Source: Enhydrobacter aerosaccus
GTDB taxonomy: Bacteria; Pseudomonadota; Alphaproteobacteria; Reyranellales; Reyranellaceae
Reading direction: 5' to 3'
Assembly (NCBI RefSeq): GCF_900167455.1
Contig: NZ_FUWJ01000016.1
Coordinates: 48,466 to 112,465 of the forward strand
Length of the DNA: 64,000 nt
In this document: one piece after another, positions 35,289-43,784 of the stretch
Layout of the letters: each line of letters starts with the position of its first letter
Position numbering within the stretch: position 1 is the stretch's first letter
Translations under genes and position numbers: made by a program
The notes under the pieces: generated by a model
The model's input: the letters and a program-made list of their open reading frames with translations, nothing else
Databases searched by the model: none
What the model was told of the DNA's origin: nothing

Positions 35289-36086
35289 ATGTCAGCAGCC
35301 ACCAACGCCGGACAGGTGAACATCAACTCCGACCTGGGCGAAAGCTTCGGGCCCTGGGTGATGGGCAACGACGCCGAGGTGCTGAAGATCGTGAAATCCG
35401 CCAACGTGGCCTGCGGCTTCCATGCCAGCGACCCGGTGGTGATGATGGATACCGTCAAGCTCTGCGTGCAGAACGGAGTCAGCATCGGCGCTCATCCGGG
35501 CTTCGCCGACCTGCAGGGCTTCGGCCGTCGCGTGATCAACCTCACGGTCAAGGAACTCGAGGCCAACATCGCCTATCAGCTCGGGGCGCTGCAGGCGATC
35601 GCGGCCTTGCACGGCGCCAAGGTCACACACATCAAGCCGCACGGCATGATGGGAAACATGTCGGCCGAGAGCGCCGAGATGTCGGAAGCCATCGCCCGGG
35701 CAGCCAAGGCCGTCGATCGCGACCTCATCTTCCTGTGCCAGGCCAACACCGAGCAGGGCAAGGCGGCCCGCAAGCACGGCCTGCGCGCGGCGGAGGAAGT
35801 GTTCGCCGACCGCACCTATACCGATACCGGCCACCTGACGCCGCGCAAGGAGCCGAACTCGATGATCAAGGATGCGGCACAGGCGGTGGCGCATGTGCGC
35901 CGCATGGTCGACGAGCAGGCGATCTACTCGACCTCAGGCAAGCGCATTCCGTGCCAGGTCGATTCGATCTGCGTGCATGGCGACGGCCCGACCGCCATCC
36001 CGGTCTCCACGGCCGTACGGGAAGGCCTGGAGGCGGCGGGCATCCGGATCGTCACGCTTCCGGAGCTGCCCAGCCTCAGGCACTGA
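35289..36086 (+). CDS. pxpA: 5-oxoprolinase subunit A (PxpA, LamB/YcsF family)
   Basis: 265 residues. The LamB/YcsF signature is present: VNINSDLGESFG at the start, SANVACGFHASDP, GAHPGFADLQGFGRR and VKPHG-like THIKPHGMMGN, ending in CVHGDGPTAI. PxpA is the third subunit of 5-oxoprolinase. GGAG lies 6 bases upstream of the ATG at 35289. It is divergent from pxpB/pxpC, a less common arrangement than the usual single operon. Confidence 0.9.
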   Translation: MSAATNAGQVNINSDLGESFGPWVMGNDAEVLKIVKSANVACGFHASDPVVMMDTVKLCVQNGVSIGAHPGFADLQGFGRRVINLTVKELEANIAYQLGALQAIAALHGAKVTHIKPHGMMGNMSAESAEMSEAIARAAKAVDRDLIFLCQANTEQGKAARKHGLRAAEEVFADRTYTDTGHLTPRKEPNSMIKDAAQAVAHVRRMVDEQAIYSTSGKRIPCQVDSICVHGDGPTAIPVSTAVREGLEAAGIRIVTLPELPSLRH

Positions 36087-36100
36087 CCGCCAATTCGGTC

Positions 36101-36127
36101 CCTGTCACGAAATGTCATCGTGACAGG
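36101..36127. promoter_or_regulatory. 10-bp inverted repeat (CCTGTCACGA / TCGTGACAGG)
   Basis: Perfect 10-base arms with a 7-base loop, 15 bases after the pxpA stop and 95 bases ahead of the RND adaptor start. No T-tract follows, so it may be an operator for the efflux genes rather than a terminator. No regulator gene is adjacent. Confidence 0.45.
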
Positions 36128-36221
36128 CGCTAAAGGATTACGATAGGAGGCCGTGAGCTACGGGCGAGTCACGTCAAGGGCGGAGACCTCGAGCGGAGTA
36201 CGGCAAGGGGAGCCTGATGAC

Positions 36222-37460
36222 ATGACTCGAACGTGGTATGGGTCGCGTGCAGCACTCGGCAGGCTCGCGGTTCTTGCCAGCCTGGCGGGCGGCGCGCTCC
36301 TTCTCTCCGGTTGCAACGACAAGAACAAGTTCGCAGCGCCGCCGCCGTCGAAGGTCACGGTGGCCGCGCCGACCCAGGCCCCGGTCACGCTCTATGCAGA
36401 ATTCACCGGCAAGACGGCGGCATCGCTGGCGGTGGATCTCGAGGCGCGCGTCCAGGGGTATCTGACCGCCATCGGCTATCGCGACGGCGATGCGGTCAAG
36501 AAGGGGGCCGAGCTCTTCGAGATCGAGAAGGACCAGTACCGCGACCAGGTCGCGCTCCAGAAAGCCCAGCTCGCCATCGCCCAGGCCAAGGAGGCCAATG
36601 CGAAGGTCCAGTACGAACGGCAGCTCGCCATGGGCCAGAAGGAGGCGGCGAGCCAGCGTTCCGTCGACGACATGCGGACCGCCTTCGACGAGGCCAAGGG
36701 ACAGGTCGCGGCCGACCAGGCGAATCTCGACCTCGCCGACCTGACCTACAGCTACGCCAGCGTCCGCGCGCCCTTCGACGGTGTCGTGACGCGCCATCTG
36801 GTCGATGTCGGCTCGCTGGTCGGGTCCTCGGGCCCGACCAAGCTGGCCACGATCCTGCAGGTCGATCCTCTCTACGTGTACTTCAACATGACGGAGCAGC
36901 AGCAGATCGACATGCGCGAGGCCCTGGCGGCACAGGGCAAGACGCTGCGCGATGTCCGCGAGAGCAGGGTCGAGCCGCCGGTCGAAGTCGCCCTTGGCCG
37001 CGACGAGACCTTCAAGTACGCCGGCAAGATCGACTACATCGCGCCACAGCTCGATGGCGCCACCGGCTCGCTGCAGATGCGCGCCAGCCTGCCCAACAAG
37101 ACCGTGGAACTGATCCCCGGTCAGTTCGTGCGCGTGCGCGTGCCGACCGGCAAGATCGAGAAGGCGCTGCTCGTGAACGACACGGCGGTGCGGTCCAACC
37201 AGGCCGGCAGCTACGTCATGGTCGTGGGCAAGGACAACGTCGTCGAGCAGCGGTACGTGACGACGGGCCCGGTCAGGGGCCAGCTCCGCGTCATCACCAA
37301 GGGCCTGAACGCCGATGACCAGGTCGTGATCGGTTCGATCCAGCGCGCCATCGCCGGCAAGAAGGTCGCGCCCGTCAACGGCGCCATGGCCGCCGTTCCG
37401 GAGGATCCAGCGCCGGCGACCGGTTCCCCCAATCTCAACGCCAAGAGCAGCACTCCCTGA
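36222..37460 (+). CDS. RND efflux periplasmic adaptor (MFP), lipoprotein
   Basis: 412 residues of the AcrA/MexA family. A lipobox LLLSGC places the lipidated Cys at residue 31, followed by the lipoyl half-motif (QGYLTAIGYRDGDAVKKG), a coiled-coil hairpin (about 110-175), the second lipoyl half VRAPFDGVVTRHLVDVG and the beta-barrel domain. It links the inner-membrane RND pump to an outer-membrane channel. The ATG at 36222 follows AGGGGAG. It is 26 bases ahead of the RND gene. Confidence 0.9.
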   Translation: MTRTWYGSRAALGRLAVLASLAGGALLLSGCNDKNKFAAPPPSKVTVAAPTQAPVTLYAEFTGKTAASLAVDLEARVQGYLTAIGYRDGDAVKKGAELFEIEKDQYRDQVALQKAQLAIAQAKEANAKVQYERQLAMGQKEAASQRSVDDMRTAFDEAKGQVAADQANLDLADLTYSYASVRAPFDGVVTRHLVDVGSLVGSSGPTKLATILQVDPLYVYFNMTEQQQIDMREALAAQGKTLRDVRESRVEPPVEVALGRDETFKYAGKIDYIAPQLDGATGSLQMRASLPNKTVELIPGQFVRVRVPTGKIEKALLVNDTAVRSNQAGSYVMVVGKDNVVEQRYVTTGPVRGQLRVITKGLNADDQVVIGSIQRAIAGKKVAPVNGAMAAVPEDPAPATGSPNLNAKSSTP

Positions 37461-37486
37461 CATCGGGGAGTAGCGGGGCGACGTCC

Positions 37487-40400
37487 ATGTTTTCGCGTTT
37501 CTTCATCGACCGGCCGGTGCTGTCCAACACGCTGGCCTTTCTCATCGTCCTGCTCGGCGCCCTGTCGATCATCCGCCTGCCGGTGTCGCAATATCCCAAC
37601 GTGGTGCCGCCGACCGTCTCGGTGACGGCGACCTATCCTGGGGCAAACGCCCGCACCGTGATGGACACCGTGGCCCTGCCGATCGAGCAGCAGGTGAACG
37701 GCGTCGACGGCATGCTCTACATGCAGTCGACCAGCGGCAACGACGGAAGCTACTCGCTGGTGGTGACGTTCGCCATCGGCACCGATCCGGACATGGCCCA
37801 GGTGCTGGTGCAGAACCGCGTCTCGCTCGCCAGTGCGCAGCTCCCGACCGCGGTCTCGACGCAGGGGCTCAATGTCCAGAAGGTCTCGACCTCGATCCTG
37901 CAGTTCGTGAACCTCTATTCGCAGGGCGGTCGCTACGACAACCTGTTCCTCGCCAACTACGCCACCATCAGCCTCAAGAACGAGCTGGCGCGGCTGCCGG
38001 GCGTCGGCTCCGTCACCGTGCTCGGCTCCGGCAATTACGCCATGCGCGTGTGGCTCGACCCCGACCGGCTGCAGACCTACGGCCTGACGCCGAGCGATGT
38101 CACGAGCGCCATCCAGCAGCAGAGCACGCAGGTCACGGCCGGGCTGGTGGGCGCGCCGCCCACGCCGTCGAAGGTGAACTTCCAGTACGCCATCAACGTC
38201 ATCGGCCGCTTCGACGAGGCGAAGGACTTCGAGAACATCGTCGTGAAGGTGCTGGACGAGGGTGGCGGCAAGATCGTGCGCATCGGCGATATCGGCCGCG
38301 TCGAGCTCGGGGCTGCCACCTACGGCCACACCGCCACGCTCGACGGCAAGCCCTCGGCCGCCATCGCCATCAGCCAGTTGACCGGCGCCAACGCGCTGAC
38401 GGTGGCTCAGGAGGTCGACGCCAAGATGAAGGAGCTCGCCGCCTCGTTCCCGGCCGGGCTCGACTACATAGTGTCCTTCGACAGCACCAAGTTCATCACC
38501 GCCTCCATCGACGAGGTGTACGCGACCCTGGTCATCGCCGCGGTGCTGGTGCTGATCGTCGTCCTGCTGTTTCTGCAGGACTGGCGCGCCATGCTGGTGC
38601 CGGCGACCACGGTGCCGGTGACCATCATCGGGGCGTTCCTGGCCATGGCCCTGCTGGGATACACGGTCAACACGACCAGCCTGTTCGCGCTGGTGCTCGC
38701 CATCGGCATCGTGGTGGACGACGCCATCGTCATCGTCGAAGGGGTGTCGCGCCATATCGGCGCCGGCATGTCCAGCCGCGACGCGGCGGTGAAGGCCATG
38801 TCGGAGCTGTTCGGCCCGATCATCGGCATCACGCTGGTCCTGATGTCGGTGTTCCTGCCGGCGGCCCTGATGTCCGGCCTCACCGGCAAGATGTACCAGC
38901 AGTTCGCGCTGGTCATCGCCGCGACCGCGATCATCTCCGCCATCAACGCGGCGACCCTGAAGCCGACGCAGTGCGCGCTGTGGCTGCGCGCCGCGACGCC
39001 GCCGGAGAAGCGGAACTTCATCTATCGCGGCTTCAATGCCGGCTATGACGTCGCCGAAAGGGTGTACGTCGCCGTGGTGCGCCGGCTGGTGCATCGCGCG
39101 ACGCTCACCAGCCTGGTCGGCCTGGCCCTGATCGGCGGGGCTTTCTACGGCCTGTCGCAGGTGCCGACCGGCTTCCTGCCGGACGAGGATCAGGGCTACT
39201 TCGTCATCAGCCTGAACCTGCCCGATTCGGCCTCGGCCCAGCGCACGGAGGCAGCCGTTGCCGATGCCGTCGCGCGCATCCGCCCGCTCGACGGTGTCGA
39301 AAGCGTCATCGGCGTGTCGGCTATCTCGCCGCTCGACAACAACGCCACGCTCTACAACACCGGCATGCTCTACGTGGTGCTGAAGGACTGGAGCCAGCGC
39401 AAGACCGCCGCGCTCAGCGCCGCCGGCATCGGCAGCAAGGTGCGCGCCGCGCTCGACGATCTCGGCACCGCCGAGGCGACGATCCTGATGCCGCCGCCCA
39501 TCCAGGGCATCGGCAATGCCGCCGGCTTCACCATGATGGTGGAGGTGAAGGACGGCAGTTCCGACTTCGTCGCCCTGCAGGACGCCGCCGGCGAGATCGT
39601 GGACGAAGCCGCGACCCAGACCGCGCTGTCGCATGTGGCGACCAACTTCCGCGGCAACGTCAAGCAGTTGCGTCTCGTGGTCGACCGCGTGAAGGCGGAG
39701 ACCGACGGCTTGACCGTGGGCCAGGTCTTCACGGCGCTGCAGACCTATGTCGGCTCGACCTACGTCAACCAGTTCACCAAGTTCAACTACGTCTTCCAGG
39801 TCTATGTGCAGGCCGATGCGCCGTTTCGCCTGCAGCCCGACGACATCCTCAATCTCAAGATCAAGGGGGCGGACGGAAAGATGGTGGCGCTGGGTGAGGT
39901 GGCGCACTTCGTGGACGATGTCGGCCCGCCGCTCATCACCCTCTACAATCTCTATCCCGCGGCGCAGCTGACCGGCGGCCCGGCCACCGGCTTCAGTTCG
40001 GGCGACGCGATGAGCCTGATGAGCGAGATCGCCCACCATGTGCTGCCGTCATCGATGGGCGCGGCCTGGACGGCCATGTCCTATCAGCAACAGCTGGTCG
40101 GCAATCAGATCTATTACGTCTTCGCCATCGCCCTGGTGCTCGTCTATTTCGTGCTGTCGGCCCAGTACGAAAGCTGGCTGCAGCCGCTGGCGGTGATCCT
40201 TGCCGTACCGCTCACCTTGCTCGGCACCGTGGCCGCGCTCGAGGCCACCGGAATGCCGAACGACCTCTACACCCAGATCGGCATCGTGCTGCTGATCGCC
40301 CTGGCGGCCAAGAATGCCATCCTGATCGTCGAATATGCGCGCGAGCGTCGCGCCGAGGGCATGGAGGCGACAGCGGCGGCGGTGGAGGCCGCGCGACTGC

Positions 40401-40600
40401 GGTTCCGCCCCATCCTGATGACCTCGTTCGCCTTTATCTTCGGCATGCTGCCGCTGGTATTCGCGACCGGAGCAGGGGCGGGCGCGCGTGTGTCGCTGGG
40501 CGTCGCCGTGGTCAGCGGCATGCTGGCCTCGACCGGCCTCGCGGTGCTGTTCGTCCCGGCATTCTTCACGGTGCTGGAGCGATTGTCGCGGCGGCGATAG
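37487..40600 (+). CDS. RND multidrug efflux permease (HAE1 family)
   Basis: 1037 residues, the usual length for AcrB/MexB/MexF proteins. Twelve transmembrane helices with two large periplasmic loops. The N-terminal FSRFFIDRPVL and the proton-relay Asp pair of TM4 (IVVDDAIVIVEGV) are present, and the later LALAAKNAILIVEYA matches TM10-11. It pumps drugs or lipophilic compounds using the proton gradient, with the adaptor ahead. No TolC/OprM-type outer-membrane gene follows, so the channel must be supplied from elsewhere. Substrate not predictable. Confidence 0.93.
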   Translation: MFSRFFIDRPVLSNTLAFLIVLLGALSIIRLPVSQYPNVVPPTVSVTATYPGANARTVMDTVALPIEQQVNGVDGMLYMQSTSGNDGSYSLVVTFAIGTDPDMAQVLVQNRVSLASAQLPTAVSTQGLNVQKVSTSILQFVNLYSQGGRYDNLFLANYATISLKNELARLPGVGSVTVLGSGNYAMRVWLDPDRLQTYGLTPSDVTSAIQQQSTQVTAGLVGAPPTPSKVNFQYAINVIGRFDEAKDFENIVVKVLDEGGGKIVRIGDIGRVELGAATYGHTATLDGKPSAAIAISQLTGANALTVAQEVDAKMKELAASFPAGLDYIVSFDSTKFITASIDEVYATLVIAAVLVLIVVLLFLQDWRAMLVPATTVPVTIIGAFLAMALLGYTVNTTSLFALVLAIGIVVDDAIVIVEGVSRHIGAGMSSRDAAVKAMSELFGPIIGITLVLMSVFLPAALMSGLTGKMYQQFALVIAATAIISAINAATLKPTQCALWLRAATPPEKRNFIYRGFNAGYDVAERVYVAVVRRLVHRATLTSLVGLALIGGAFYGLSQVPTGFLPDEDQGYFVISLNLPDSASAQRTEAAVADAVARIRPLDGVESVIGVSAISPLDNNATLYNTGMLYVVLKDWSQRKTAALSAAGIGSKVRAALDDLGTAEATILMPPPIQGIGNAAGFTMMVEVKDGSSDFVALQDAAGEIVDEAATQTALSHVATNFRGNVKQLRLVVDRVKAETDGLTVGQVFTALQTYVGSTYVNQFTKFNYVFQVYVQADAPFRLQPDDILNLKIKGADGKMVALGEVAHFVDDVGPPLITLYNLYPAAQLTGGPATGFSSGDAMSLMSEIAHHVLPSSMGAAWTAMSYQQQLVGNQIYYVFAIALVLVYFVLSAQYESWLQPLAVILAVPLTLLGTVAALEATGMPNDLYTQIGIVLLIALAAKNAILIVEYARERRAEGMEATAAAVEAARLRFRPILMTSFAFIFGMLPLVFATGAGAGARVSLGVAVVSGMLASTGLAVLFVPAFFTVLERLSRRR

Positions 40601-40721
40601 CGCCTCCCGCGCAAGTCCTAGTTTTCCCTGATGCGGGCATCGTCGTGCACGGCGATGATGCCGGCATCGACCGGGACCGGCCGTCATCAAGAACAAACGG
40701 GCCGGCGGGAAGGGGGGAAGC

Positions 40722-41978
40722 GTGGCCACACCGACAAGACTGGCGCCGCATCGCAATCGCTGGATAAGGATCCTCGGCGTCGCGTTCGTCATGTACGTGC
40801 TGTCCTACATAGACCGCACCAATATCGCCATGGCCATTCCGGCCCTGCGCTCGGAGCTGGGCCTCGGCGCATCGGCGATCGGCTTCGCCACCGGCATGTT
40901 CTTCTGGGGCTATATCGTGCTGCAGATTCCGGCAGGCCGTCTCGCCGCGGTTTGGAAGGCCAAATGGGTCATCCTCGGATTGCTGCTGTTCTGGAGCCTC
41001 GTCTCCTTCTCCACCGCCTTCGTGCGCACCGAGAACGAGCTCATTGCCAACCGGTTCGTCCTCGGCCTGTTCGAAGGCGGCGTGCTGACCTGTACCATCG
41101 TGCTGATCCGCAAATGGTTCACGCGGGCGGAGCGGGCGCGGGCCAATACGGTCTTCCTGGTCAGCATTCCGATCGCCTCCGTCATCGCCAATCCGATCTC
41201 CGGCATCGTGCTGGCTCACTTCGGCTGGCAGATGATGTTCATCGTCGAGGCGCTGCCCGGCCTGGTCTGGGCGGCCGTCTGGATCTGGGCCATCGCCGAA
41301 CAGCCGAGCGAGGCGGCGTGGCTCGACCCGCAGGAGAAGGCGCGGCTGGTGGCGGCGCTCGAAGCGGAGGCGGCGGAGAGCGCTCCGGTCGAGGGCCACT
41401 GGATCCGGACCTTGTGGCACCCCGTGGTGCTTCTGCTGGCGCTCTACAATTTCGCGGCGCTGATGGCGGAATGGGGCGTCACCTTCTGGCTGCCGACGGT
41501 GCTGAAGGAAACCGGACTGTCGATCGTCGCGGTGGGTTTCCTCAGCGCCATTCCGTCCGCGGTGGGTGCGGTGGTGATGATCCTGGTCGCCATCAGTTCC
41601 GACCGCCTGCAGGAGCGCAAATGGCACATGATCGGTGCCACCGCCCTGTCCGGCGTGTTCTTGCTGCTGGCCCAGCTCGCGGGACAGGGCAACACGCTGG
41701 GCATCGTGATCTTCCTGACGCTGGCGGTCGCGTCGTTCCTGGGACGCTTCGGACCGTTCTGGTCGTTGCCGACGGAGATGCTGCCGCCCGCGGTCGCGGG
41801 CGTGGGAATCGGCCTGGTCAACGGTGCCGGCAATCTCGGCGGCACCGTCGGTCCCTACTTCTTCGGCTGGGTGCGGGAATGGAGCGGCAGCTTCACCGTC
41901 GCGCTGACGGCCGGCGGGATCTCCCTGATCCTGGGCAGCCTGCTGGTGATACCGATCCGGCAGCCCAGGAAGGGATGA
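40722..41978 (+). CDS. MFS transporter, anion:cation symporter (ACS) family
   Basis: 418 residues with 12 hydrophobic segments. The ACS-family motif YIDRTNIAMAIPAL closes TM1, and WGYIVLQIPAGRLA follows. Members carry tartrate, galactarate, hexuronates, phthalate and other organic anions. A GTG start follows AAGGGGGG. It lies 121 bases after the RND gene and is convergent with the selenoprotein operon, so it is probably an independent transcript. Substrate unknown. Confidence 0.88.
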   Translation: MATPTRLAPHRNRWIRILGVAFVMYVLSYIDRTNIAMAIPALRSELGLGASAIGFATGMFFWGYIVLQIPAGRLAAVWKAKWVILGLLLFWSLVSFSTAFVRTENELIANRFVLGLFEGGVLTCTIVLIRKWFTRAERARANTVFLVSIPIASVIANPISGIVLAHFGWQMMFIVEALPGLVWAAVWIWAIAEQPSEAAWLDPQEKARLVAALEAEAAESAPVEGHWIRTLWHPVVLLLALYNFAALMAEWGVTFWLPTVLKETGLSIVAVGFLSAIPSAVGAVVMILVAISSDRLQERKWHMIGATALSGVFLLLAQLAGQGNTLGIVIFLTLAVASFLGRFGPFWSLPTEMLPPAVAGVGIGLVNGAGNLGGTVGPYFFGWVREWSGSFTVALTAGGISLILGSLLVIPIRQPRKG

Positions 41979-41982
41979 CGGG

Positions 41983-42504
41983 TCACCCCTCCAGCAAGAT
42001 CGGCAGCGCCTGTCGGTAGGCGATTTCCGCTCGCGCCTTGAGCTCGGGCAAGGTGCAGCTGCCGATCGGATGCTGCACCTTGAGGAACGGATAGTCGGGC
42101 AGGCCGAGGACCTTGGCGATGTTCCGGGCCGTGACGGCGAACGGTTCGGTGCACAGCACCACCGCGCGCTTGCCGAGTTGTTCGAAGCTGATGCCGTCGT
42201 GCAGACTGCACGTTGAGCAGGAGCCTCAATCGCCCAGGCCGGTAATCAGGAAGTCGACCTCCTGCGCAACCTTGACCAGGGTGTTGGCGGGGGCGGGGGC
42301 ACTGGCATTCTTCTTTGAGGCCAGCATGCGGACCGTGCAGCCGTTGCGCTCCACGAACAACGCCGCCACCTCGTTCAGCATCTCCTCGGCATTGAGCTTG
42401 CCGTTCTCGAGGATGCCGATCCGCATGCCGTCGATCGTGGCGAGAGCGGGGGCCCGGAAGGCCTTGCGCTTGGGAGTCGTGGACAGGGGTGAATAGAGCT
42501 GCAT
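41983..42504 (-). CDS. UGSC-family selenoprotein (in-frame UGA read as selenocysteine)
   Basis: 173 residues if the UGA at 42226-42228 is read as selenocysteine (residue 93). A conventional reading stops after ITGLGD with 92 residues. Past the UGA the same frame runs on without a stop for 80 codons as GSCSTCSLHDG, then RAVVLCTEPFAVTARNIAKVLG, HPIGSC and a natural end at TGA 41983-41985. This gives GLGD-U-GSC, the defining motif of the UGSC selenoprotein family, whose function is unknown (redox role presumed from U-x-x-C). A SECIS-like stem follows the UGA, and selA, selB and selC are in this window. AAAGGAGAC precedes the ATG, 16 bases after the upstream gene. Confidence 0.88.
42198..42225 (-). 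promoter_or_regulatory. Bacterial SECIS-like hairpin
   Basis: After the UGA, 13 bases are followed by CGTGC-AGTCT-GCACG (42212 down to 42198): a 5-base stem with a 5-base loop containing a G and U. The loop begins 18 bases after the UGA, within the usual spacing for bacterial SECIS elements read by SelB, and the GTCT loop resembles that of the formate dehydrogenase SECIS. Confidence 0.75.
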
Positions 42505-42520
42505 GGCGTCGTCTCCTTTG

Positions 42521-43603
42521 TCAGTCCCGTTGCGTATTGGCGCCGGCGAGAATCGGCGCGTGCTGCATGATCGATCCGCGGCCGCGGCTCCACGAGGGTA
42601 TGAAGCAGGAATGGCCGCCGGCGTCGCCGCCGCCCATGGTGACGAGGATGTCGTCCGGCCGCAGCCCGCGATGCATGAAGCCGGGCTCGACCAGCTCGTG
42701 TGCCTCGTCGCCGTGCTGCTGGTCGTATTCGCGATCGCGATACTTGCCGACGCTCTTCATGCCGTCGACGGAGCGCTTCGCCTGCGCGAACAGGTAGTCC
42801 TGCGTGCGCTCGCGCGACCAGCCGGCATCGGCGATGATCCGCATGTGCTCGGGGGCCAGGATCACGACGCTCTGCCCGAGCGTGATGCAGCCGTAGTTCG
42901 CCATGGCATCGGCAACCGAGCCGAGGATCTGTTCCGGCGTGTTGCCGCCGTGATTCTCGACGTTGCAGAAGCCGCCGCCAGCATAGACGGTGACGCTGGA
43001 AACACCCTTGGCATAGCCCTGGGCCTCGCTGAGCGGCGGCCACGGATTGCCGCGCGAGCGCTCGGCGATGCAGAAGCTGTATTTGCCCGGATTGCCCTGC
43101 GTCGACTTGTCGGAGATGCCGGGGATCATCTGGAAGACGTTGCGCAGGATCAGCCGCACGGCGCGACCGATGGTGGCGTTCGGCCGATTGCCGGGACCGA
43201 ACAGGTTGACGTCGGAATTCATGCCGATCCGGTCGGGATAGGGGCCACTCACCACCAGCAGCGGCGCGGAGCCGCCGGTGCTGGCGGTCGAACCGTGGAA
43301 ATTGAAATCCGGCCGGTCCATGGCCTCGAAGGCGGCGACCACGACCGGAAAATACTCCGGCAGGCAGCCGGCCATGACGGCATTGACGGCGGCCGCGTGC
43401 AGCGACAGGTCGAGGCCGGTGGCGGGATGATGGGCGATCACGGTATCGGGCGGCCGGTCTTCCGCCGCCAGCATGGACTTTACGCGATCGACAACCGGCG
43501 GCACGACGGGCAGCCCGTCGGTCCAGCCCTGCTCGTAGCAGAAGTCGATGGCGGCGAGCAGATCGTCCGGCACCTCATGGATGCGCGGGGCAAGGGCTGG
43601 CAT
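42521..43603 (-). CDS. Conserved protein of unknown function, operon partner of the UGSC selenoprotein
   Basis: 360 residues, cytoplasmic, no transmembrane helix. Distinct features are DFCYEQGWTDGLPVVPP near the N-terminus, a central GSTASTGGSAPLLVVSGP, YAGGGFCNVENHGG and a C-terminal TMGGGDAGGHSCFIPSW. The many Gly loops and scattered Cys suggest a metabolic enzyme, but no family is recognised. The GAGGAA lies 10 bases before the ATG at 43603. Its stop is 16 bases before the selenoprotein start, so the pair should be co-transcribed and may act together. Confidence 0.8.
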   Translation of the reverse strand: MPALAPRIHEVPDDLLAAIDFCYEQGWTDGLPVVPPVVDRVKSMLAAEDRPPDTVIAHHPATGLDLSLHAAAVNAVMAGCLPEYFPVVVAAFEAMDRPDFNFHGSTASTGGSAPLLVVSGPYPDRIGMNSDVNLFGPGNRPNATIGRAVRLILRNVFQMIPGISDKSTQGNPGKYSFCIAERSRGNPWPPLSEAQGYAKGVSSVTVYAGGGFCNVENHGGNTPEQILGSVADAMANYGCITLGQSVVILAPEHMRIIADAGWSRERTQDYLFAQAKRSVDGMKSVGKYRDREYDQQHGDEAHELVEPGFMHRGLRPDDILVTMGGGDAGGHSCFIPSWSRGRGSIMQHAPILAGANTQRD

Positions 43604-43784
43604 CGCTGGCGCTTCCTCACATCTTTGCGGCGATCGTCGTTGCACGGAAGGCTAGGACTGCTGCGAAGCTAAGGCAAAGCAAAACGCGCCGGACCTGGCG
43701 TGGCCCTCGGTGATCGCATCATCAGCCGGAATTCCATCCGTGGAGAAGCGGCCTCCGGCAACGGCTGGTAGACGGGGCCGCCCG

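Noticed and set aside
37211..40039. A 942-codon minus-strand frame opposite the RND genes
   Set aside because: Antisense shadow; the plus strand encodes a full RND permease with TM4 Asp residues.
41855..42229. A 124-codon minus-strand frame over the C-terminal half of the selenoprotein gene
   Set aside because: It is out of frame with the UGSC reading; its Arg-rich translation has no family features.
42226..42504. A 92-codon gene ending at TGA 42226
   Set aside because: The frame continues past the TGA with the GSC motif and a family-like C-terminal half, and a SECIS-like stem follows, so the TGA is read as selenocysteine rather than as a stop.
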